A model generated the notes under the pieces. The model was not told the DNA's origin and ran no database searches. It was given only the letters and a program-made list of their open reading frames with translations. A stretch of DNA of 32,135 nucleotides from positions 1 through 32,135 of the forward strand of contig JANQFB010000205.1 in assembly GCA_028278085.1 (NCBI GenBank), read 5' to 3'. Positions within the stretch are counted from its first letter, which is position 1, and the number at the start of each line of letters is the position of its first letter. The position numbers and the translations under genes are program-made. Positions 1-7,627 of the stretch are shown in pieces. The stretch is from Chitinophagales bacterium (lineage in GTDB: Bacteria; Bacteroidota; Bacteroidia; Chitinophagales; JANQFB01).

Positions 1-32
1 CACGGTTACTGTATTGATGTCGTCTCTACTAA

Positions 33-2738
33 TGCTGCTCCCAAACCCCCTCCAATCCGTCCATATCCCGGAATTTCACTTATAGCTGGACACCTTCGAC
101 CTCGATTTCCGAAGACACGATACAATATCCGATCGCTACACCGACCACTACCACCAAATATTATGTTTCCGTAACCTCGGATAGCGGTTGTGTGCAAACC
201 GATTCCGTGAATGTAACCATCAGTGGTAGCGCACCGGTCGTTATTGCCAGTGTTGCGCCAGACTCTATCTGTGTCGGCGATGTTGTTCAATTGAATACCG
301 CCGTTTCCTGGAATCCTCCCTGTGATACCTCCACTGTATTGTCATGTGCTTCATCTTCCTCTACCGGAACGATCGGTACGGGCGTTTTACTGGCCGCCAA
401 CTATACGCCTCATTACCTGAGTACCTTTGCCACCACCAGTAATAAAAGACAATTGGTATTCACGGTTGCGGAACTTTTGGGTATGGGCATGCCCCCGGGC
501 AGCATGATCACCGCCATCGCTGTTAACTATGATGCCGGTAATATCGGAGATGCGGTCAGCGGTATTGTTATCAAAATGGGCTGTACGGCCGACCCGGATT
601 TTAATTCATCGGCCAACTTCAAACCGGGTACCAAGTTAGTCAAGACTTCCGTACCGGCTACGCCTGTCGGTGGCTGGAATACCTATACCTTTGATTATCC
701 CTATTTATGGAGCGGTCTCGACAATCTCGTGCTGGAATATTGTACCGATGTATTGAATCCTACAGGCAACTTCTCCAGGGCTTATTATGATGTTTATGGC
801 GCCAATATGTCTTGTTACTGGGATAATTTCGTATCTCCCGGAGGGTGCGGCGTTGTTTCCGGTTTTGCCAATTCCGGCCGGGCCAATGTACAGTTTACCT
901 GGTGCATGACCACACCTCCCGGTGTATCCTACCAGTGGCAACCTGCCGGAGATTTCTCTAACCAGGATGATACCCTGCCTAACCCAACGGTCGAACCATC
1001 CGGAAATACAGTCTATACGGTAACGGTTAGTGATCCGGCTGTCCCGGCTTGTACGGGAACAGATTTTGTATCGGTTTGGGCCGGTGATTCATTCTCTATA
1101 GCCCCGACGGCTTCACCCTCGTTGATCTGTGTCGGAGAAGGCGCTCAACTGGATGCCAACCCCAGCCAAACCTTAACCTATACCTATGATTGGTCGCCGG
1201 GAGCTGGCATGAGCGATTCGACCGTTCAGGCTCCCTGGGTTTATCCCCTGGATACCACTAAGTATTATGTAGCGGTAACCGCCGGCGGTTGTACAAAATA
1301 TGATTCCGTAACCGTATTTACGAAGCCTTCACCTCCGGGCGGCATTACCGTTTCCGCGGTGGATACTTCTATTTGTAATGGTGAAACCTCCCAGCTTAAT
1401 GCAACACCGGGTTATACTTATTCCTGGATACCGGCAGCCTCGCTGAACAATGCCACGATCGCGGATCCTGTTGCTTCTCCGACTACCACGACCACTTACC
1501 AGGTTTATGTGCGAGATGGTGCTACAGGGTGCGATACGTTACTGGCACAAACCATTTTAGTCGGCGATACTTTCCCGATCGATGTTACGGCTGTGGATAC
1601 GGTCCTTTGTTCCGGCAGTACACAATTGAGTGTTACTTCCGATTCATCTTTCATATTTACCTATAGCTGGACGCCCGCCGCCACCCTGGATGATCCGACG
1701 ATCTTCAATCCGACGGCGACACCGACCGCTACGACTACTTATACGGTAACTGTTAGCCGTCCGCTTTACGGATGTCCCCAAACGGATTCCGTTACCATTA
1801 CCCTCGATAACATTCCACCCTTTATTGTGGGATCCAATACATTCGATACTTCCATGTACTTAACGGATAGCACCTTCCTGGTTAAATTATCCGAACCGGT
1901 ATTGTGCAGCACCATTACTTTTGCCGGTACCGATTTCGAATTGGATTGTGGCACCACCACGACTCCGGTATCCTGCGGCAATAATTCCATTGACGAAGCT
2001 TCCGGATTCGGATGTGTTAACGATACCACCCGGTGGATATACATGAGAATGGATAGTCCGGTACCCTTGGGGTATCAAAATGACTGGGCCGTCAGGCCAA
2101 TTGCATCGGCCGGTGTTACCGACACTTGTGGCAACGTCATTTCACCCACAGGCATCGGTGGTCCTACCGGATCTGCCATTATTCTGCCGATAGAATTACT
2201 ATACCTCACGGCAACCTTAACAGAAGCCGGAGAAGCCCTGCTGCTGTGGGAAACAGCCAGCGAGCAAAATACCGATTATTTTGAAGTGCAGCGTTCCCAG
2301 GATGGCCAGGCCTTTGAATCAATAGGTATTGTGGATGCCAAAGGCCCCTATTATAAATATTCCTTCAAAGATTTCTTCCCCTATAAGGGTATCAACTATT
2401 ACCGCTTGAAGGTTTACGATTTTGACGGGAATTATTCCTATACCTATATGGTGAATGTGAATACCACTGAATCAGGGTTCAAGTTGCTGAGTGTCAAACC
2501 CATTCCGACCATCGATAAAGTCAACGTTGTCTTTAACAGCAATTATGACGATTTCCTGAGAATAGAGATCTTCAACCTGCTTGGTGAAGTGGTGATCAGG
2601 AAAGAAATTCAGGCCAGAAAAGGAACGATGGAGTTAGATCTGGATATGGAACAATTGGAATCCGGGGTATATTACCTGAATATGTATTATACCAACAGAA
2701 GCCAATCCAAATTATTGAGAAAGCTAGTGAAACAGTAA
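33..2738 (+). CDS. 5'-incomplete T9SS type A sorting domain-containing protein with repeated Ig/PKD-like domains
   Basis: The frame is open from 33 (stop TAA at 30-32) and the ORF-track start at 192 is only an internal GTG. Translation upstream of 192 reads ...NFTYSWTPSTSISEDTIQYPIATPTTTTKYYVSVTSDSGC, clearly the same Ig-like repeat. Repeated YxWxP...PTATTTYTVTV units. C-terminal ...PIPTIDKVNVVFNS...IEIFNLLGEVV...LESGVYYLNMY...LLRKLVKQ is typical of a T9SS type A sorting domain. Confidence 0.85.
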   Translation, partial: CCSQTPSNPSISRNFTYSWTPSTSISEDTIQYPIATPTTTTKYYVSVTSDSGCVQTDSVNVTISGSAPVVIASVAPDSICVGDVVQLNTAVSWNPPCDTSTVLSCASSSSTGTIGTGVLLAANYTPHYLSTFATTSNKRQLVFTVAELLGMGMPPGSMITAIAVNYDAGNIGDAVSGIVIKMGCTADPDFNSSANFKPGTKLVKTSVPATPVGGWNTYTFDYPYLWSGLDNLVLEYCTDVLNPTGNFSRAYYDVYGANMSCYWDNFVSPGGCGVVSGFANSGRANVQFTWCMTTPPGVSYQWQPAGDFSNQDDTLPNPTVEPSGNTVYTVTVSDPAVPACTGTDFVSVWAGDSFSIAPTASPSLICVGEGAQLDANPSQTLTYTYDWSPGAGMSDSTVQAPWVYPLDTTKYYVAVTAGGCTKYDSVTVFTKPSPPGGITVSAVDTSICNGETSQLNATPGYTYSWIPAASLNNATIADPVASPTTTTTYQVYVRDGATGCDTLLAQTILVGDTFPIDVTAVDTVLCSGSTQLSVTSDSSFIFTYSWTPAATLDDPTIFNPTATPTATTTYTVTVSRPLYGCPQTDSVTITLDNIPPFIVGSNTFDTSMYLTDSTFLVKLSEPVLCSTITFAGTDFELDCGTTTTPVSCGNNSIDEASGFGCVNDTTRWIYMRMDSPVPLGYQNDWAVRPIASAGVTDTCGNVISPTGIGGPTGSAIILPIELLYLTATLTEAGEALLLWETASEQNTDYFEVQRSQDGQAFESIGIVDAKGPYYKYSFKDFFPYKGINYYRLKVYDFDGNYSYTYMVNVNTTESGFKLLSVKPIPTIDKVNVVFNSNYDDFLRIEIFNLLGEVVIRKEIQARKGTMELDLDMEQLESGVYYLNMYYTNRSQSKLLRKLVKQ

Positions 2739-2760
2739 TATAACAAACAATTGATTCGAA

Positions 2761-2795
2761 AAATGCCGTTAGCGTCTGCCAACGGCATTTTTTTT
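2761..2795 (+). terminator. Rho-independent terminator downstream of the first T9SS cargo gene
   Basis: Perfect 10-bp stem AAATGCCGTT/AACGGCATTT with loop AGCGTCTGCC, running into a T-tract, 22 nt after the stop codon. Confidence 0.88.
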
Positions 2796-3194
2796 ATGCT
2801 GAACTGCCGAACATTCCGGTTTTTGCAGCGCCATATTTGCTTCCCCTTTTTGCAGGATCCATTCGAGATTTCAGATCGACCCGGACCGGTGGTAGCAGAC
2901 TTAATTCAGGGTTAAATTCGTATTTGATCAATATAAATTAATGCATTATTTAAATGATATTAAATTGATAGCCATAATAATACAACATTATTATTTTCTC
3001 AAAATAAATAAATCAAATATAGAACAATAAATTATACATTCCGTTTATCCATCATTCTATACCGTTCACTCATTTAACCTTGACGTTCACAAATGTAATT
3101 TGTACATTGCAAGCATTATATTACTATAAACCTGGACTATTAGAAAAGACATGTAAAGATAATTTTACCGCCACCTTATTTAAACGCCACAACA

Positions 3195-6100
3195 ATGAAC
3201 AACACGACCACTAGCTTTTTTAGAACGTTAGGTCTATTAACGTTTGCTACTACCGTTTTATTTTTTGGATTTCACCAGGAGGCTAAGGCAAGTCACGCCA
3301 TGGGTGTAGACATCACTTATACCTGTGTCCCCGGTGGTAACACTTACGACCTGACCCTGAACTTTTACCGGGATTGTGCCGGTATCTCCGCACCATCCAG
3401 TGTATGGGTTGATGTTTCTTCCGCGACCTGCGGTTTCAGTACATCGGTCAACCTGACCATGTCCGGTGCTTGTACGGAAGTTTCCCCCTTATGCCCGGCA
3501 GCCCTGGCCCAAAGCAAATGTGTGAACATCACCAATCCTAATCCCGGTGTGCAGTTATGTACCTATACCGGAAATGTGGATCTGGGAACAAATTATTGTA
3601 ATGATTTTGTATTCAGCTTCGGCGAGTGTTGCCGGAATGCTGCCATTACCAACCTGAACTCACCCGATAGTTACGATCAATATGTAGAGGCTACCCTGGA
3701 TAATTCCACCGGGGATTGCGCCAATAGTTCCCCGTCCTTCTTTTCATTACCGACACCTTATATATGCGCCAATCAACCTTTCAATTATAATCATGGTGCA
3801 GTAGATATGGATGGCGACTCCTTGTCATATACATTTTGCAATGCGCTTGACAATGCCACTACACCTATATCTTATGCACCTGGGTATTCACCCACAAATC
3901 CGATCTCGTCGGTCCCCCCGGCAGTCATGGACGCCATATCCGGTCAAATGACCATGAATCCCGATATCGGCCAGTTTGCCGTGGTTACAATGTGTATCGA
4001 GGAATGGCGTTTAAGTCCTCCCGCACCTCCGACACTAATCGGTACCACCATGCGGGATCTGCAGGTGGTTGCGCTGACGACATGCTCTAATGTTCAGCCG
4101 GAGATCGATTCCATTGAAAACTGTTATGCCGACGGTGTCAGGAGTCCTACAAATCTTTATGGCGCACAGGTATGTGCCGGTGATTCGATCGCTTTCGATT
4201 TTATTGCCACCGATGCCAATGCCGACAATATAACCCTTACGTCAAATGTAGCATTTGCTATTCCCGATGCTTATTTCTCCACCACACCCGTCGGCCCGGT
4301 CGTTACGGGTACCTTCGAATGGCAAACCACAACTGCCGATGTTGGCTTTAACTCCTTTGTGGTCCAGACCAACGACGATGGTTGTCCGGTATTGGGCGCT
4401 AACTTCTATGTATTCACCATCGAAGCCATTGGCAGAACTAACGCCGGTCCGGATATTGATTTCTGTGTCGGAACCGATGTTACGTTAACCGCCTTTGGTG
4501 GTAATACTTTCTCCTGGAGAACGCTTTCCGGTGACCCGGTCAACGTCGGTACCAACTTCTCCTGTAACCCCTGTACCAGCCCCGTAGCTTCACCGAACCA
4601 AACCACGACTTACGAAGTAACCAGTGATCTTTCCGGAAGTTGTATCAATAAAGATACCATTACCCTTAACAGCGTTACGGTATTACCGAATACGATCAAC
4701 TACAGCTATAACAGGGATACCGTTTGCCGGGGCGATACCACTCAGGTGGGTGTTACCCTCGATCCGACTTCAGGTACTGCTACCTATGCCTGGTCGCCGG
4801 CCGGTGTGGTCAACAATCCTAATATACCGAACCCTGTTTGTACGGTTGATACGGATGTCAGACTGGCAGTTACCGTAACTGACGGCGCCTGTACCGATAC
4901 CGCTTCACACCTCTTTGTAGTGAATACCAGCGTGTCCGTTAGTGCAGATACCGTTGGTGTTTGTGATGCCCTGGATTCCATCCGGCTATTGGCCGATGTT
5001 ACCGGTACGCCGCTTCCGGGTGTATTGAGCTGCGGTACGAATGGAACAGCTATTGTCAATCCCGTACATACGGAAACTGTTGGCACCGGAGCCTTAAGCA
5101 CCGGAACAGGTACACCTTATGAAGGATTCTGGCATGACGGCAGGATCCAGATCCTGTACCATGCCGCTGACCTTGTTGCAGCCGGTATGACCAAAAGCGG
5201 TACTATTACGGAGATCGCATTCAATGTAGCCGTTAAAGGTAGTTCAGCTCCTTATAATACCTTTACCATCAAGATGGGTTGTACCCTCGACACTGACATT
5301 TCCACCTGGTATGCAGGATTGTCGACAGTGTTGGGACCGACAAGTATCTCCACCGTTGCCGGCTGGAACACACATGCCCTGACCAGTCCGTTCGACTGGG
5401 ATGGCACATCGAATATTGTGGTGGAAGTATGTTATGACAATACGGGATACACCAGTGATGATGATATTTACTATACCACAACGACTTACAATTCCGTGAT
5501 CTATGAGTATGCTGATTTCGATGCCGGTTGTGCTTTTGCCACGTTTGTGGGACCAACCACCAACAGGCCGAATACAAGGTTTACGATCAGTGATGCTCCT
5601 CCCGGTGGATTCTCCTATACCTGGAGCCCGACGACCGCTCTTTCCAATCCAAACGTTGCTGATCCCAAAGCCCTGGTTAATCTCGGATCGCCCGTTACTT
5701 ATTATGTAACCGTTACCGGCGGACCATGCCCGGTAGAAGATTCCGTACTGGCCACCTGCGAAACTTGCGGTGAATCGGTCAGACCATATATTATCGGTTC
5801 CGTAGCGGTAGATACTGCGCAGTATTTGTCGGATAGTACCTTCCGGATCCAGATATCCGAACCGATCCTGTGTTCGACCATCGATCCGAGTGGAAATGAC
5901 TTCATGCTGGATTGTACCAGTACTTCCACCACAGTGGATTGTAACAACAACAGTGTAATTGCTGCCGCCGGCGTAGGATGTGTGAACGATACCGCCCGGT
6001 GGATATTTGTCGAGCTGGATAATCCGACACCGATGTATACCTATGATAATGACTGGCGCTTAGCCGTTGCATTATCTGCAGGCATCACCGATACCTGTAA

Positions 6101-6701
6101 TAACCCGATCGATATGAATGGCGTTGGTGCAGCTACAGGAGCACCCATTATTCTGCCGATAGAATTGTTGACCTTTAATGCGAAATTGACGGAAGATAAC
6201 GATGTCTTGCTGACCTGGTTGACGGCTTCTGAAAAAGACGTCGAATATTTCGAAGTGGAACGTTCATTTGACGGTAAACATTTCGATTGGGTAGGTACCC
6301 GGAATGCCACAGGCAACGGATCTTCTTATAACCTGGTCGATCGCAATCCTTTTGAAGGTATCAATTACTACCGGTTGAAGATCTATGAGACCACCGGTTT
6401 CAAATATTCCGATATCATCGATATTACCGTTAATAAGAATGCCAGCTTCAATTTGATCAACACCAGGCCGATCCCGACTATCGATAACCTGATCGTTACA
6501 TTCAACACGCAAAATGCTGAATCCATCAAAATTGAAGTGATCAACCTGCTGGGTGAAACCGTTATGAACCAGGAAGTAAAATCGCAGCAAGGACCTAACG
6601 AAGTGACCTTGCAACTGAGGAGTATCGAGGCAGGCGTGTACTACCTGAATATCTATAATGAACAGCAGGAGAAGATCGTTAAAAAGTTCATCAAACAATA
6701 A
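3195..6701 (+). CDS. T9SS type A sorting domain-containing protein (SHAMG... N-terminal module, Ig/PKD-like repeats)
   Basis: ATG start, signal peptide-like N-terminus, then SHAMGVDITYTCVPGGNTYDLTLNFYRDCAG, typical of Bacteroidota surface proteins. Ig/PKD-like repeats and the C-terminus ...PIPTIDNLIVTFNT...IEVINLLGETVM...IEAGVYYLNIYN...KKFIKQ, paralogous to the preceding gene. Confidence 0.9.
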   Translation: MNNTTTSFFRTLGLLTFATTVLFFGFHQEAKASHAMGVDITYTCVPGGNTYDLTLNFYRDCAGISAPSSVWVDVSSATCGFSTSVNLTMSGACTEVSPLCPAALAQSKCVNITNPNPGVQLCTYTGNVDLGTNYCNDFVFSFGECCRNAAITNLNSPDSYDQYVEATLDNSTGDCANSSPSFFSLPTPYICANQPFNYNHGAVDMDGDSLSYTFCNALDNATTPISYAPGYSPTNPISSVPPAVMDAISGQMTMNPDIGQFAVVTMCIEEWRLSPPAPPTLIGTTMRDLQVVALTTCSNVQPEIDSIENCYADGVRSPTNLYGAQVCAGDSIAFDFIATDANADNITLTSNVAFAIPDAYFSTTPVGPVVTGTFEWQTTTADVGFNSFVVQTNDDGCPVLGANFYVFTIEAIGRTNAGPDIDFCVGTDVTLTAFGGNTFSWRTLSGDPVNVGTNFSCNPCTSPVASPNQTTTYEVTSDLSGSCINKDTITLNSVTVLPNTINYSYNRDTVCRGDTTQVGVTLDPTSGTATYAWSPAGVVNNPNIPNPVCTVDTDVRLAVTVTDGACTDTASHLFVVNTSVSVSADTVGVCDALDSIRLLADVTGTPLPGVLSCGTNGTAIVNPVHTETVGTGALSTGTGTPYEGFWHDGRIQILYHAADLVAAGMTKSGTITEIAFNVAVKGSSAPYNTFTIKMGCTLDTDISTWYAGLSTVLGPTSISTVAGWNTHALTSPFDWDGTSNIVVEVCYDNTGYTSDDDIYYTTTTYNSVIYEYADFDAGCAFATFVGPTTNRPNTRFTISDAPPGGFSYTWSPTTALSNPNVADPKALVNLGSPVTYYVTVTGGPCPVEDSVLATCETCGESVRPYIIGSVAVDTAQYLSDSTFRIQISEPILCSTIDPSGNDFMLDCTSTSTTVDCNNNSVIAAAGVGCVNDTARWIFVELDNPTPMYTYDNDWRLAVALSAGITDTCNNPIDMNGVGAATGAPIILPIELLTFNAKLTEDNDVLLTWLTASEKDVEYFEVERSFDGKHFDWVGTRNATGNGSSYNLVDRNPFEGINYYRLKIYETTGFKYSDIIDITVNKNASFNLINTRPIPTIDNLIVTFNTQNAESIKIEVINLLGETVMNQEVKSQQGPNEVTLQLRSIEAGVYYLNIYNEQQEKIVKKFIKQ

Positions 6702-6765
6702 ACCAAAGGGTCAGTTTATTGATTAAATAGGAACGGTTACCGTTTCTCACTCTCTTTAAATCATT

Positions 6766-6807
6766 AAACACAGCAGCGATTGTACAATTGTTGCTGTGTT
6801 TTTTTTT
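6766..6807 (+). terminator. Rho-independent terminator
   Basis: AACACAGCAGCGATTGTACAATTGTTGCTGTGTT is a long near-perfect inverted repeat (G.T wobbles) followed by a run of T, about 65 nt after the stop at 6701. Confidence 0.85.
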
Positions 6808-6931
6808 GACCGCCTATAAGCGCTGCAAAAGCGTTTATCCGGGCCTGGTATGAGTGCCGGGGACTCGATCTTAAGGCCGGTTAAGGAAAGTATAGGATTG
6901 CGGGCGGGTATGAATAACGCAGGGAAATCGG

Positions 6932-7432
6932 TTATTCCATGTGTAATAAGACCTGGTTCTTTTCCACGGCGTCCCCGGTTTTCACATTGATCTTTTTGAT
7001 CACGCCTTCACCGGGCGATTTCAGGATGTTTTCCATTTTCATGGCTTCCAGCACCAATACAGAATCTTCCTTTTTCAAAGCCGCACCTTCGTCGACCAGG
7101 ATGTCTAAAACCAATCCGGGCATCGGGGCTTTGATCTCTTTTACTTGTTGATCGGCAAGATTGCTAATACCCAATTGGTCAAGCAATTGGTCATACCGGT
7201 CTTTGACACTGACCTGGTAGGTGTTTTGGTTGATCCGTAAGGAAAAAGTCTTTGTGGCTGCATCATAATCGATCACTTCGGCAAGGTATGATCGGTGATC
7301 GACCAGTATATGGAAGTTACCGGGTTTCAGCGGCTTGATATCCCAGGCAAAGCTTTTGCCGTCAAGGTTTATCCCTTCGCCGGAAAGATCGACCCGGTGT
7401 ACGGTTTTATCATTTATTTTAAGCTCAAGCAT
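6932..7432 (-). CDS. biotin/lipoyl-containing carrier protein (acyl-CoA carboxylase biotin carboxyl carrier subunit-like)
   Basis: 166 aa; contains the biotinylation motif LEAMKMEN in a typical biotinyl domain (APMPGLVLDILVDEGAALKKEDSVLVLEAMKMENILKSPGEGVIKKINVKTGDAVEKNQVLLHME). Confidence 0.88.
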   Translation of the reverse strand: MLELKINDKTVHRVDLSGEGINLDGKSFAWDIKPLKPGNFHILVDHRSYLAEVIDYDAATKTFSLRINQNTYQVSVKDRYDQLLDQLGISNLADQQVKEIKAPMPGLVLDILVDEGAALKKEDSVLVLEAMKMENILKSPGEGVIKKINVKTGDAVEKNQVLLHME

Positions 7433-7445
7433 GTGAGATATTTTG

Positions 7446-7453
7446 CAAATATA
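7446..7453 (-). promoter_or_regulatory. candidate Bacteroidota -7 promoter element TATATTTG (TAnnTTTG) for the biotinyl protein gene
   Basis: The reverse complement of caaatata is TATATTTG, matching the Bacteroidetes sigma-A -7 consensus, 13 nt upstream of the ATG. No clear -33 TTG at canonical spacing. Confidence 0.3.
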
Positions 7454-7627
7454 CCAATTGCCTACCCTTCATGTTAGTGATTTGTGATAAAATATACCGG
7501 ATCGGCATCCTGTAAACCCTCCGATCCTTTGGCATAAAGTAAGGAGTCCTCGCCTTTCGATTGCTGCTATCAGAAGCTTACCGCTTTATTTAAAGCTGAA
7601 ATCATTTCAAAAAATTGTAAATTGCAA

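Noticed and set aside
6816-6838. Hairpin ATAAGCGCT-GCAAA-AGCGTTTAT
   Set aside because: Lies just after a much stronger terminator and lacks a T-run on either strand; not called as a feature.
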